A stretch of DNA of 55,400 nucleotides from an uncultured Saprospirales bacterium (GTDB lineage: Bacteria; Bacteroidota; Bacteroidia; Chitinophagales; JADIYW01): contig CALLKF010000038.1 of the NCBI GenBank assembly GCA_938008535.1, forward strand, positions 1 to 55,400. The letters are read 5' to 3'. Positions 34,968 through 44,113 of this stretch are shown here, piece by piece. Numbering within the stretch: position 1 is the first letter of the stretch; each line of letters begins with the position of its first letter. Both the position numbers and the translations under genes were made by a program. Under the pieces are notes generated by a model, which made no database searches, was not told the origin of the DNA, and was given only the letters and a program-made list of their open reading frames with translations.

Positions 34968-36017
34968 TTAAAATGCTTTTGGTTTTTCACCTTTAGGTTT
35001 TGCGTAGTTCACGTTGTAACCAACATTTATTCCAATAATATCGCGGAATTGAACTTGTTGTTTTTTGTTGTTTACATCACCTTTTACTGGTGTTAACACG
35101 TCATTGTCCCAAACTAAATGTGTAAATACGCTTGCAGACAAATATTTATTTACATTAAAACCAATAGTTGTTTGCCAATCAACATCTATGTTTTTGCCAT
35201 AGTTAACTTTCGTTTCCCTAAATGCTGCACCTAAATTTGGATCAACTTGACCTTTTAAATAATTTTTGTAAGCTCTAAAAATGGAAGAAATAGTTACTTT
35301 ATCTTTCCAAAAACTTTGTTTGTAAGTTGCAATTAATACTGCACCAAATTCAGATTTTGTATGATTTGGACCAACACCATAAGCATTTAAACCAGCTAAT
35401 CTATTGTCGCCAACAAAAGTAACTTTTGCAGCTAAAGGTGAGAAGAATAAAGAGAATTTGTCACAAGGCACATAATCTAAACCAATTGCGCCTTCAAACA
35501 CTAATGGTGAACCAGTTCTTGAAATGATAGAATCTTTAACACCTAGAGAATTCGCAGTATAAGTATTTGAAAATTGAGACCTTAAACTACCATAAGCAGC
35601 AATGTATAATGGTTTGTATATTTTATAACCATATTTTGCAAAAATTTCCCAGTTGTCAGCACTTTTGGTTGGAGTATATTTTTTGCTAGTTGGATATTTG
35701 TCTCTCAAAAAATTAATGCCATACTCAGCCGTAAAACGTGAAGAAAATAAATGTTTGTTTTTTTTGTAATCAGCATAAAAATTACCTCTAAAGTTTAAGC
35801 CGATTGTATTGGTTCCACCTGGAGCCCAATTTACAAAGGCAGCTTGGTTTACGGTCATTAATAAACCACCACCAAATTTCCAACCTTGGAAAGTATCTTC
35901 TAATTTTTTCTTGTCATCAGCAGACATTGCTTGTCCTGGAATTTGTTTTTCGATTTGCGCATACGTTTTTCCTAACAAGCTCAATAGCAACGCAGCTACC
36001 ATCATCATTTTTCTCAT
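34968..36017 (-). CDS. DUF3078 outer-membrane protein
   Basis: 349 aa with signal peptide (MMMVAALLLSLLGKTYAQ). The DUF3078 signature is seen: WKFGGGLLMTVNQAAFVNWAPGG then NFRGNFYADYKKNKHLF, and later GSLRSQF. It ends with alternating beta strands. The family is confined largely to Bacteroidota and predicted to be an outer-membrane barrel of unknown function. It has its own terminator and a -7 box upstream, so it is probably monocistronic. Confidence 0.9.
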   Translation of the reverse strand: MRKMMMVAALLLSLLGKTYAQIEKQIPGQAMSADDKKKLEDTFQGWKFGGGLLMTVNQAAFVNWAPGGTNTIGLNFRGNFYADYKKNKHLFSSRFTAEYGINFLRDKYPTSKKYTPTKSADNWEIFAKYGYKIYKPLYIAAYGSLRSQFSNTYTANSLGVKDSIISRTGSPLVFEGAIGLDYVPCDKFSLFFSPLAAKVTFVGDNRLAGLNAYGVGPNHTKSEFGAVLIATYKQSFWKDKVTISSIFRAYKNYLKGQVDPNLGAAFRETKVNYGKNIDVDWQTTIGFNVNKYLSASVFTHLVWDNDVLTPVKGDVNNKKQQVQFRDIIGINVGYNVNYAKPKGEKPKAF

Positions 36018-36062
36018 AAATCTGTTTTTTAATAAATTAAGTGTGTTTGTTTATAATTACTT

Positions 36063-36090
36063 ACAGATATGTAATTTGTATAATATCTGT
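36063..36090. repeat. 8-bp inverted repeat in the DUF3078 leader
   Basis: ACAGATAT (36063-36070) and ATATCTGT (36083-36090) with a 12-base loop, downstream of the -7 box. It would form a hairpin in the 5' untranslated RNA of the DUF3078 gene. Confidence 0.4.
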
Positions 36091-36108
36091 GTTGTGCGTA
36101 TTGACGTG

Positions 36109-36116
36109 CAAAAATA
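36109..36116 (-). promoter_or_regulatory. -7 element of the DUF3078 gene
   Basis: TATTTTTG on the minus strand, 92 bp upstream of the ATG. No -33 TTTG at the expected spacing. Confidence 0.45.
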
Positions 36117-36208
36117 CGAGTAGGTTGTTTGTCGTATTTAAAATTAATGTTATGAAATAGTTGTTATGGCAACTAATAAAAAGAAATTCAATGAATTAAT
36201 TTAGAGCA

Positions 36209-38368
36209 CTAAAGGTTTGTTTTTAAAAAGTCATACATTTTTAAATAAAGATCGAAGCGGTCTTGCCTATTTCCAATGCCATGTGCCTTGTCTGGATAAA
36301 CATACAGTTGGTAATTCTTATGCGCTTCATTCAAAGCATTTATCAAAAATAGTGTATTCTGGAAATGTACATTGTCATCGGTCATACCATGTGCTAGAAA
36401 CAAATTTCCTTTTAGATTTTTTGCAAATGCATTTGGATTAAAAAGAAAACCAGTTGGATTTTCTTCTGGTGTATGCATATATCTTTCCGTGTAAATATTG
36501 TCATATAATTTCCAGTCGGTAACTGGTGCAATAGCCAAAGCTGCTTTGAAAACTTGATTACTTTTAAATAAACAGTTTGCTGCTAAAAAACCACCATAAC
36601 TCCAACCAAAAATGCCAATTCTGTTGCTGTCAATTGTTTCTAGATTTCCAAAATACCGAGCTGCAGCAATTTGGTCATCGGTTTCTTTTTTTCCTAAATT
36701 TAAGAAAATAGATTTTTTAAATGCAGCACCTTTACCACTAGCACCGTGATTATCTACACAAGCAACAGTATATCCATTTTCTGCCAGAAAATTAAAAAAT
36801 AAATCTCTTTGTAGTTGCCATTTATTTTCTACTTCAACATGATTTGGACCGCCATACACAAACAACAATAATGGATGTTTTTTGGTGCTTTCATTACTTT
36901 TAGGTTGAATAAGAAATGCATTTAATGAATCATTGTTAATCCAAATTTTTAAAAATTTTTTCTGAGGAATTGTTGTTAATGAATCTTGTAAACTTTGATT
37001 ATTTTCAATAATAGTTGTAGTTAAGTTTTTTGTTTGAACCAAGCTGATTTTTGGAGAAATTTGAGCAGCAGAAAATAGATGTATGAAATAAGAAAAATCA
37101 GGTGAAAAAACTGCATCATTTGTTCCGTTTTGAGAGCTCAGTTTTGTCTTTTCTAAGGTTTGATAATTTATAGAAAAAAGTTGAGTTTCTATTTCATTTC
37201 CTTCGTTACTTTTGTAAAATATTTTTTTTGCTTGCTCGTCAATACCATATATTTCTATTACTTCGAATTTTCCACTTGTAATTTGTACTATTAATTTTCC
37301 ATTTTCATCATAATGGTATAAATGATTAAATCCATCTTTTTCTGAGGTAATAAAAAAAGAATTGTCTGATAAGAAATTTATTGAATTTGGAATTTCAACA
37401 TAACAATTATTTGATTCGAAATATAGTTGTCGCGTTAGTTTTGTTTTTACATTATAGCTAATTAATCGCAACGAATCTTGGTGTCGATTTAACAACATAT
37501 AGACAACTTCATCGCCAGTTGCATTCCAGTAAATTCTTGGTACATATTCGTAATGGAAAGGAATTTTTAAAGTTTGATTTTTCTTCTTTTTTACATCATA
37601 TATGCACAAAGAAATCTTTGAGTTTTCCTCACCAACTTTTGGATATTTATACGAAAAAATAGTTGGATAAGTTAAATCATAATAATATGGAATTGGGTAT
37701 TCTTTTACATTTGTTTCATCAAATTTTAAATACGCGATTTTTGTGCTTTGTGCATTCCATTCATATAAACGAGTTGCTTCAAATTCTTCTTCATAAACCC
37801 AATCGCTTTTACCATTAATTATAGAGTTCCATTTTCCATCAAAAGTTACTTGAATTTCTTCGCCAGAAAGTAAATCTTTATAAAAAAGATTATTAGATTT
37901 TATAAATGCAATTTTTTTGTCATCAGGTGAAAACTGAGGAAGCTGTTGTTTCTCTGTGCTTAAATCTTTGATACCGTTTTTGTTGTCGAATAGATAATAA
38001 CTGCAAGTTTTTGTACGTCTATATAAATATTCAGTTTCGCTCTCTAATAAAAAATAAGTATCGTTGTTTGAAATGGAAAAATGGTGCCAATTAGGTTTCC
38101 ATAAGCTATTCTTTGTTTTATATTCAGTTAGTTTTATGGTTTCTTTTTTATTTGCAGAGATATCAAACAAGACTATATTTTTTCCAGATTTAGCATCCTC
38201 AAATTTTGCGTATAACGGTTTTTTGTGTAAAAATTGAATGTCATCTGCTTCAATTGGTGCATATTTTTGCTTTAAAAAAATGTTTTCAAGTGTTAATTGA
38301 CAAAAACCTAATTTATAAGTAAATAAAATAAGCAAAAATGCCATTACCTTTATATAGAATTTGTACAT
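36209..38368 (-). CDS. S9 family prolyl oligopeptidase, dipeptidyl-peptidase IV-like
   Basis: 719 aa with signal peptide (MAFLLILFTYKLGFCQ). An N-terminal DPP-IV beta-propeller region precedes the substrate-anchoring YEEEF motif. The C-terminal alpha/beta-hydrolase domain has the catalytic Ser590 in GWSYGGFLA, Asp664/665 in HGMTDDNVHF and His696 in DKAHGIG. Members release X-Pro or X-Ala dipeptides from peptides in the periplasm. A TATTTTTG box sits only 5 bp upstream of the ATG at 38368, so translation may begin at the second Met (38344) or the message may be nearly leaderless. Confidence 0.94.
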   Translation of the reverse strand: MYKFYIKVMAFLLILFTYKLGFCQLTLENIFLKQKYAPIEADDIQFLHKKPLYAKFEDAKSGKNIVLFDISANKKETIKLTEYKTKNSLWKPNWHHFSISNNDTYFLLESETEYLYRRTKTCSYYLFDNKNGIKDLSTEKQQLPQFSPDDKKIAFIKSNNLFYKDLLSGEEIQVTFDGKWNSIINGKSDWVYEEEFEATRLYEWNAQSTKIAYLKFDETNVKEYPIPYYYDLTYPTIFSYKYPKVGEENSKISLCIYDVKKKKNQTLKIPFHYEYVPRIYWNATGDEVVYMLLNRHQDSLRLISYNVKTKLTRQLYFESNNCYVEIPNSINFLSDNSFFITSEKDGFNHLYHYDENGKLIVQITSGKFEVIEIYGIDEQAKKIFYKSNEGNEIETQLFSINYQTLEKTKLSSQNGTNDAVFSPDFSYFIHLFSAAQISPKISLVQTKNLTTTIIENNQSLQDSLTTIPQKKFLKIWINNDSLNAFLIQPKSNESTKKHPLLLFVYGGPNHVEVENKWQLQRDLFFNFLAENGYTVACVDNHGASGKGAAFKKSIFLNLGKKETDDQIAAARYFGNLETIDSNRIGIFGWSYGGFLAANCLFKSNQVFKAALAIAPVTDWKLYDNIYTERYMHTPEENPTGFLFNPNAFAKNLKGNLFLAHGMTDDNVHFQNTLFLINALNEAHKNYQLYVYPDKAHGIGNRQDRFDLYLKMYDFLKTNL

Positions 38369-38415
38369 GCAACAAAAATACGTTGTAAGAAATGAATTTT
38401 ATAAAAATTTACATC

Positions 38416-39108
38416 ATGAAGAATATTTTATTTTTATTGATTGCTTTTGTTTTCTTTTCTACAGAAAAATTATTTGCGCAAGAAGAAATCTATCAACCAA
38501 TAAAAGTGACTGATACATTGTATGATAATGCCAATAAATCAGAGATAAAAAAATTAGATAGATCTGAACGCAGAAAAGCATTAAAAGAACAAGAAAATGC
38601 ACGTACTGAAGAAGAAAAGAAAAAAGAAATGTTAGATCGATTTCGAATTGGTTTAAATGATATTTCTATTCAAATTGGCGCAGTAACAACATTGAGTATG
38701 TCTGCAACAGTTGGTTATATGGTTGTTAAAAAAAGATTAGAGTTAGGTGCAGGACCATTGTTTATTTACCAACGAGTAAGGTATACAAATGGCGCAGCTC
38801 AAAATTATTTTGTATATGGTGCAGCTGCCTATGCACGTGGTTTTTTGTATAAAGGAATTAATTTAGAAGCTCGATATGTATTGGCAAACAGACCATCTGT
38901 TTATGATGCTAGCAGAAGAGTAAATGTAAATCATTTATTACTTGGTGGTGGTTATGTGCAGCCAGTCGGTAAGATTGCGTATCTTAATATTTCGGCATTA
39001 TTTAGTGTTATTAATACTGCTGAATCATTGTATCAAGGTACATTTAGTAATAATTTTCCATTGATACTTAATTTAGGATTTAGTTTTGGTTTAGGTGGAA
39101 AAGATTAA
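38416..39108 (+). CDS. hypothetical outer-membrane barrel-like protein
   Basis: 230 aa from the ATG at 38416 (chosen over 38392 because MKNILFLLIAFVFFSTEKLFAQ is a clean signal peptide). A charged helical stretch (DRSERRKALKEQENARTEEE) precedes alternating beta strands rich in Gly, Tyr and Ala (VGYMVVKKRLELGAGPLFIY, YFVYGAAAYARGFLY), ending in NLGFSFGLGG, which suggests a small barrel. Family not recognised. It overlaps the end of the convergent lipoprotein gene by 4 bp. Confidence 0.7.
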   Translation: MKNILFLLIAFVFFSTEKLFAQEEIYQPIKVTDTLYDNANKSEIKKLDRSERRKALKEQENARTEEEKKKEMLDRFRIGLNDISIQIGAVTTLSMSATVGYMVVKKRLELGAGPLFIYQRVRYTNGAAQNYFVYGAAAYARGFLYKGINLEARYVLANRPSVYDASRRVNVNHLLLGGGYVQPVGKIAYLNISALFSVINTAESLYQGTFSNNFPLILNLGFSFGLGGKD

Positions 39109-39689
39109 TTCAACCAAGTTAATTTTTTGCTCTTAGCAAGGATAATATCACCATTTTCTTTTATAAATTTTACAGTAAATTGATGCGTCAACACATCAGT
39201 AGGTTTGGTATTTATTTTAAAATAAATATTTTTTGTAAAATCAGTTGTTGTATTCATTAAGTCTTTTAAGCTGTTACCATTTTCAGTAATAATGGTCAAT
39301 AAATTTGTGTTTTTTAGATTGCCATTATAGGTTGTATCGCTGGTAAGTTCTATTTCTTTTATCTTATTGCCAAGTATAATTGTATTAGGTAATGGCTCGC
39401 ATGCAAATGAAGTATTTGTCAATGAAAAATTAAAATGATTCATCGTAATTTCTTTCAACTCAAAGGTTACAAAAATGAACAATGAATCACTATTTTTTAT
39501 CGTGTCAAAATCAACTTGCGAACTAATAGAATCTATAAAATTAGAAAGATTTGTAAAATGATGAATTCCAGTAATTTTCTTTATGTCTAATTTAATGTTT
39601 TGAGGTGGTGCAGGTTTGCAGCAACTAAACGGAAAAAAACCAATTAATACTAAAATAAAAAGTGATGCTAGAAAATGTTTGAGTTGCAT
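39105..39689 (-). CDS. hypothetical lipoprotein
   Basis: 194 aa with lipoprotein signal (FILVLIGFFPFSC, then CKPAPP; two adjacent Cys). The mature region is Asn/Thr/Ile-rich and beta-like (ITMNHFNFSLTNTSFACEPLP). It may be related to the small DUF5034-type lipoproteins of Bacteroidota, but I am not sure. It starts 13 bp after the M23 peptidase gene stop, so it is probably co-transcribed with it... in the order M23 upstream, lipoprotein downstream. Confidence 0.65.
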   Translation of the reverse strand: MQLKHFLASLFILVLIGFFPFSCCKPAPPQNIKLDIKKITGIHHFTNLSNFIDSISSQVDFDTIKNSDSLFIFVTFELKEITMNHFNFSLTNTSFACEPLPNTIILGNKIKEIELTSDTTYNGNLKNTNLLTIITENGNSLKDLMNTTTDFTKNIYFKINTKPTDVLTHQFTVKFIKENGDIILAKSKKLTWLN

Positions 39690-39702
39690 GAAATCAGATT
39701 TA

Positions 39703-41073
39703 TTACTTCAAAGGTATTATATCTAATTGTTTTTTCATAGCATCAAAATAATGTAAGTAATTAGCAAGATTTTCTTTTGGAATTTGTTTTACAACATTTA
39801 ATTTTTCACGCAAAGGATCTACCTGTGCGCCATTTTTCCAAAAGCGATAACACACATGTGGTCCAGTAGCTAATCCAGTTTGACCAACATATCCAATCAC
39901 TTGTCCTTGTTGCACACGCGAGCCGCAACGCATACCTTTTCCTATACGGCACATGTGCAAATATTGCGTTTCATACATTCTGTCATGCCTTATTTTTACA
40001 TAGTTTCCGTTGTTCTGTGTAAATTCAGCTTTCTCGACAATTCCACTTGCAGTTGCAATAATAGGTGCGCCAGTTGGTGCTGCAAAATCAGTTCCTAAAT
40101 GCGCTTTTTCTACTAATAAAACTGGATGAAAACGATGCAAATTAAATCGCGAAACAATAGAGCCACCTTTTTGCAACGGCGATTTTAAAAATGCAGTTTT
40201 CAGGTATTTTCCTTTGTCGTCCACATATTGATAACTGCTATCATCTTCTAAAAAATAATCGAGTGCATAAAATGTTTTCTTTTTTTGTTTGATACAAACT
40301 GCTTTCACATGACCAACATCTAAAAATTGTCCGTTGATACTGGTTTGATCATAAATAAATTGAATCGTATCGTTCTTGCGTAAATTATTCACCGAAAATT
40401 TATTGCCAAGTGCTTTGTTTAATTGCTCTATTAGTTTTTGATCAAGGTTGTTTTCTTTTAATGATTTTGATAACGATTTTTGAATCACTGCTGCAAACTG
40501 AATTTCTGTAGTATCAATGTTTTTTTCAAAAAAAGAAATTTGTAACGGATGATATAAAATTGGCTTTTTCTTTTTTTTCTTTTTCTTCGATTTTTTTGAA
40601 ACAATTTCTTCGGCTTGCTCAACAGGAACAAAACTGGTATCGGTACAATTGGCTATAATATATTCGTAGTTTGATGTTTTAAAGACCAAATATTGCAGTT
40701 GCGAAGTAGAATCTGTTTCTTTGGTTAAAATAAAATATTTTTGTTTTTTAGTTGCCGTTTTAAAATCAAAAGCATCTTTGGTTTCATTGATAAATTGGCT
40801 GTACTGATTTTTATCTAATTTTAAAGAAGCAAATAATTTTTGCATATTATCGCGTCTGCCGAATTCTTTTTCGCGCACATATAAACTATCGATTTCAATA
40901 TCTAAAAATGTAGTAGATACAGAATCAACACAAGGTTTTTGCAATTTAGTTGAATCAATTTTTAATGAATCAATAGACGAATGGCTATCTACTTTTTTTT
41001 GTTGATTTGAACAAGAAAAAATAAACAGACATAAAATAAATAAACACAAAAAATGTCGAACGGCTTTCTTCAT
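39703..41073 (-). CDS. M23 family metallopeptidase (LytM-type) lipoprotein
   Basis: 456 aa from the ATG at 41073. That start gives a lipoprotein signal (HFLCLFILCLFIFSC) and fits a -7 box at 41121-41114; the frame is open further upstream. The C-terminal M23 domain shows HLGTDFAAPTGAPI, GIVEKAEFTQNNGNYVKIRH, YLHM and GPHVCYRFW, so the zinc ligands His and Asp and the two further His are intact. It cleaves peptidoglycan cross-links, or activates such enzymes, in the envelope. A KKKKKKK-rich linker lies near the middle. Confidence 0.92.
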   Translation of the reverse strand: MKKAVRHFLCLFILCLFIFSCSNQQKKVDSHSSIDSLKIDSTKLQKPCVDSVSTTFLDIEIDSLYVREKEFGRRDNMQKLFASLKLDKNQYSQFINETKDAFDFKTATKKQKYFILTKETDSTSQLQYLVFKTSNYEYIIANCTDTSFVPVEQAEEIVSKKSKKKKKKKKPILYHPLQISFFEKNIDTTEIQFAAVIQKSLSKSLKENNLDQKLIEQLNKALGNKFSVNNLRKNDTIQFIYDQTSINGQFLDVGHVKAVCIKQKKKTFYALDYFLEDDSSYQYVDDKGKYLKTAFLKSPLQKGGSIVSRFNLHRFHPVLLVEKAHLGTDFAAPTGAPIIATASGIVEKAEFTQNNGNYVKIRHDRMYETQYLHMCRIGKGMRCGSRVQQGQVIGYVGQTGLATGPHVCYRFWKNGAQVDPLREKLNVVKQIPKENLANYLHYFDAMKKQLDIIPLK

Positions 41074-41089
41074 AAAAATCGATTCCGCT

Positions 41090-41101
41090 CCGATTAATCG
41101 G
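41090..41101. promoter_or_regulatory. 12-bp palindrome at the M23 transcription start region
   Basis: CCGATTAATCGG is a perfect palindrome between the -7 box and the M23 ATG, flanked by TTCCG (41083-41087) and CGGAA (41107-41111). A possible operator or leader hairpin. Confidence 0.4.
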
Positions 41102-41113
41102 AATTTCGGAACC

Positions 41114-41121
41114 CAAAGATA
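41114..41121 (-). promoter_or_regulatory. -7 element of the M23 peptidase gene
   Basis: TATCTTTG on the minus strand, 41 bp upstream of the ATG at 41073. It supports that start over the longer frame. Confidence 0.55.
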
Positions 41122-41178
41122 ATAATAATTGATAATTAGAAGATTTTGCAGAGTTTTATAGCAAATTCTTAACAAAAA

Positions 41179-42315
41179 CTAATGCAGTAAGATATATAAA
41201 ACGATTGGAATACAAATCAAACGTATAACTTCAGCAGGTTTCGACCAGTTTTTATTTTCAAATAAACCACCAATATTTATCACTGAAAAAATGATAAAAA
41301 AAGTAGAAATATATTTTTGTAAAGTATTAAATTTTGGATGTTCAGCATCACCAACTCCAAACAAGAAAAATGAAGCAAATGCAAGCAACAACGCAAATTG
41401 AAACACTATATAAATATGAACATTTCGATTACTTTGCGCATCATACAATTGTCGTTGAGTGTCTATTTCTTTTGGAACAATTGCGCCACCTAAATATGCA
41501 GGTCGCCAACCAGGTTTTCTAATTAAAACCAAGAAAAAATCTTTTGCATTTTTTACTTTAGAAAGTTGTTGAATAATCCAGCCATAATAATCAAAGTTGG
41601 CAACTGCAATATTCCAACTTTTTAATTGTGAAGTAATACCATAATGCACTTCTTCTTCTTCCTGTTGAAATGTACCAAAGATTCTATCGAAAATAATCAA
41701 CGTGCCACCATGATTTTTATCAATGTACTTTGGATTTACACCATGATGTACTCGATGGTGTGATGGTGTGTTTAAAACATACTCAAACCAAATTGGCATT
41801 TTGTCAATTAATCTAGTATGAATCCAAAACTGATACAAGGTTTGAATAGCTGCAATAGTCGCAAATAAAGTTGGACTAAAGCCAATAAATGCTAATGGTA
41901 AATAAAACCAAAATGAGCCAAATGTTTGTGTGGCTGATTGGCGCAAAGCAACCGATAAATTATATTCTTCACTTTGATGATGAACAACGTGCGTACCCCA
42001 AAGTACGCTTACTTCGTGCGATAAACGATGAAACCAATAATAAAAAAAATCGACGCCAATAAATAACAAAATCCAAGTGTACCATTCATTCGGAATATTT
42101 TTTAAAATACGAAAATTATTGTAGATCCAAATATAGACGCCAATGGTTACAATTTTTGTAAACACACCAACCACTTGCGAAATAATACCAGAACTCAAAT
42201 TAGAAACCGTATCGTTTAAGCGATACAGATTTGATTTTTTCATTCTGTCAATTAGTAGTTCTGCTGCAATAAGAATAAAAAAAGCTGGTATGGAAAGTGT
42301 AATAAGATTGAGCAT
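41179..42315 (-). CDS. sterol desaturase / fatty acid hydroxylase family membrane protein
   Basis: 378 aa with several transmembrane segments. Di-iron histidine boxes are visible: HRLSHE, HVVHH and HHRVHH, with a further His in NKNHGG. The spacing and the long C-terminal membrane part resemble alkylglycerol-monooxygenase-type members. It uses O2 to hydroxylate or desaturate a lipid substrate, which cannot be named here. Followed by the M23 gene (start of the longer M23 frame 3 bp away). Confidence 0.92.
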   Translation of the reverse strand: MLNLITLSIPAFFILIAAELLIDRMKKSNLYRLNDTVSNLSSGIISQVVGVFTKIVTIGVYIWIYNNFRILKNIPNEWYTWILLFIGVDFFYYWFHRLSHEVSVLWGTHVVHHQSEEYNLSVALRQSATQTFGSFWFYLPLAFIGFSPTLFATIAAIQTLYQFWIHTRLIDKMPIWFEYVLNTPSHHRVHHGVNPKYIDKNHGGTLIIFDRIFGTFQQEEEEVHYGITSQLKSWNIAVANFDYYGWIIQQLSKVKNAKDFFLVLIRKPGWRPAYLGGAIVPKEIDTQRQLYDAQSNRNVHIYIVFQFALLLAFASFFLFGVGDAEHPKFNTLQKYISTFFIIFSVINIGGLFENKNWSKPAEVIRLICIPIVLYILLH

Positions 42316-42372
42316 TAGTAAGAAGTTTTTTTAATTAGTTTGATAAGAGTGTTTTCCAATCAAATTCTCAAA

Positions 42373-42690
42373 TTACTTGTCCGCTTCCACAAAAATATAC
42401 AAGTCTTCGCTGTCTTTTTTCATCCAGTAGTTTTCGCGCGCATATTTTTCCATATTATCTATACTAGAAAATGTTTCTTTATCTTCTTGCTTTACTTTCG
42501 TAATTTCTGCAGCGTAATAATTCTCCTGTTTAGTCAATTCGTGCACTTGCAAAGCCAATTTCGCTTGAGAAATCAGTGTGTTTTCACTGAAAAATAAAAC
42601 ATAAATAAAATATCCTAAAAAAAGCAAGATAAACTTATTGCGCAGCGGTGCTGGTATTTTTTCTTTCAATTTTGGATCAATGATTGGCAT
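42373..42690 (-). CDS. FtsB/DivIC-family septum formation protein
   Basis: 105 aa. Short cytoplasmic N-terminus, one transmembrane segment (KFILLFLGYFIYVLFF), then a coiled coil (QAKLALQVHELTKQENYYAAE), and the conserved ending MEKYARENYWMKKDSEDLYIF of the DivIC family. It takes part in the divisome with FtsL and FtsQ. 57 bp upstream of the hydroxylase gene. Confidence 0.92.
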   Translation of the reverse strand: MPIIDPKLKEKIPAPLRNKFILLFLGYFIYVLFFSENTLISQAKLALQVHELTKQENYYAAEITKVKQEDKETFSSIDNMEKYARENYWMKKDSEDLYIFVEADK

Positions 42691-42803
42691 CTTCTTAGTT
42701 ATTGTACTATAAAGATAAATATTTTTAACAACACCTAAGTAGGTTCTCTAAAATTAAAATATGAATAAGCTAACGGTAGGTTTTTATATTTAAAATTAAA
42801 TTG

Positions 42804-42811
42804 TAACTTTG
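42804..42811 (+). promoter_or_regulatory. -7 element of tRNA-Leu
   Basis: TAACTTTG fits TAnnTTTG, 25 bp upstream of the tRNA 5' end. The -33 region is TAGGTTTT and not a clear TTTG. Confidence 0.6.
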
Positions 42812-42836
42812 CAGTCCGAATAATAGGAACAAACTT

Positions 42837-42916
42837 GCGGGTGTGGCGAAATTGGTAGACGCACTAGACTTAGGATCTAGCGGGCAACCATGGGGGTTCG
42901 AGTCCCTCCACCCGCA
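42837..42916 (+). tRNA. tRNA-Leu (anticodon TAG)
   Basis: Acceptor arms GCGGGTG and CACCCGC with discriminator A; CCA is not encoded. Anticodon stem CTAGA/TCTAG with loop CTTAGGA gives anticodon TAG. A variable arm (CGGGCAACCATGG region) and a T arm GGGGG-TTCGAGT-CCCTC are present, as expected of a class II tRNA. Confidence 0.96.
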
Positions 42917-42919
42917 CGA

Positions 42920-42980
42920 AAATGTTGAATAGTAAATGATATCGTTAAAACACAACGGCATTGTTTATTATTCAACATTT
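42920..42980 (+). terminator. 27-bp hairpin between tRNA-Leu and tig
   Basis: The left arm 42920-42946 pairs with the right arm 42954-42980 across a 7-base loop: 22 Watson-Crick pairs, four G.U pairs and one A.C mismatch. All four wobble pairs are G.U on the plus-strand RNA. It follows the tRNA by 3 bases. It may end tRNA transcription, guide 3' processing or sit in the tig leader. Confidence 0.7.
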
Positions 42981-43018
42981 AACTTTTAACAACTATCTAT
43001 AACTAAAAATTATACAAA

Positions 43019-44113
43019 GTGAATTCCACACAAACAAACACAGACGCCTTGAATGCAATTATCAGCATTGAAATTTCAAAAGAAGATTATTTACCAGCAG
43101 TTGAAAAAGCATTGTCTACGGCAAAAAATAATGCTATTATCAAAGGGTTCAGAAAAGGATTTGTGCCAATGGGTGTCGTTAAAAAAATGTACGGCAATTC
43201 TATTTTACTAGATGAATTGAATAAAAAAGTTTCGGAAGCATTGAGTAAACATATCGAAGAAAATAAAATTGATTTATTAGGTCGTCCCTTGCCTTTGCCA
43301 AATGAAAATATTCAACTAGATATTAATAATCCAACAGATTACACGTTTCAATATGAAATAGGTTTAGCACCAAATGTTGAGGTTGCTATCAATAAATCAA
43401 CTAAAGTTACTAAGAACATAATTGCTATTGATGATAAAACATTAGATGAAGAATTGGAAAAAGTTTGCGTACGATATGGTAAAGTTACCAATGAAGAAGA
43501 AGTAAAAGAAGGTAAAGAACCCATCACAGAAAAAGCAACTTTAAACCAAGAATTGTTTGACCAAATTTATGGTCCTGGTGTTGTAAATTCTGTAGAAGAA
43601 TTTAGAGAAAAAGTGCGAACTGAATTGGAAGGTTTTTCAGTTAGCAGCACTAACAATCAGTTCAAAGAAAACATCTATAATACGTTGATGGAAAACACAA
43701 AAATTGAGTTACCAGATGTTTTTTTGAAAAAATTCATCAAATCATCTAACGAAAAACCAATTTCTGACGAACAAATTGAAATAGAATATCCAGCATTTGT
43801 AAGTGGTTTAAAATGGAATTTAATTAGCGGAAAAATCGCGAAAGATAATGATATCAAAATTGAAATGGCTGACGTTAAAGAATTTTCTAAAAATGCCTTG
43901 CGTCAACAATTAATGATGTACAATCCAACCGGACAAGGTGGTTTGCCTGATGAAACTGTAGAGATGCTAAATAATAGTATGATGTCAAAAGATGAACATG
44001 TCAAAAAGTCATACGATGGTGCATTGGAACAAAAATTGTTTACATTTATCGAAAGTCAAATTACGATAGACGAAAAACCTGTTGCATTTGCTGATTTTTT
44101 TGATAAAAAGTAG
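43019..44113 (+). CDS. tig: trigger factor, apparently without the PPIase-like domain
   Basis: Ribosome-associated chaperone. 364 aa, starting at a GTG (43019; no ATG is in frame nearby). The ribosome-binding loop GFRKGFVPMGVVKKMYG is at about residues 42-58. After VCVRYGKVTNEEEVKEGKEPI the sequence passes at once to LNQELFDQIYGPGVVNSVEEFREKV, which in other Bacteroidota trigger factors comes after a PPIase-like domain of roughly 80 residues. Typical length there is about 440-450 aa. The C-terminal substrate-binding arms are present. First gene of the tig-clpP-clpX cluster. Confidence 0.93.
   Translation: MNSTQTNTDALNAIISIEISKEDYLPAVEKALSTAKNNAIIKGFRKGFVPMGVVKKMYGNSILLDELNKKVSEALSKHIEENKIDLLGRPLPLPNENIQLDINNPTDYTFQYEIGLAPNVEVAINKSTKVTKNIIAIDDKTLDEELEKVCVRYGKVTNEEEVKEGKEPITEKATLNQELFDQIYGPGVVNSVEEFREKVRTELEGFSVSSTNNQFKENIYNTLMENTKIELPDVFLKKFIKSSNEKPISDEQIEIEYPAFVSGLKWNLISGKIAKDNDIKIEMADVKEFSKNALRQQLMMYNPTGQGGLPDETVEMLNNSMMSKDEHVKKSYDGALEQKLFTFIESQITIDEKPVAFADFFDKK

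Noticed and set aside
42770..42961. Open frame containing CGWRDSNPHGCPLDPKSSAS
   Set aside because: This is the well-known false ORF antisense to tRNA-Leu.
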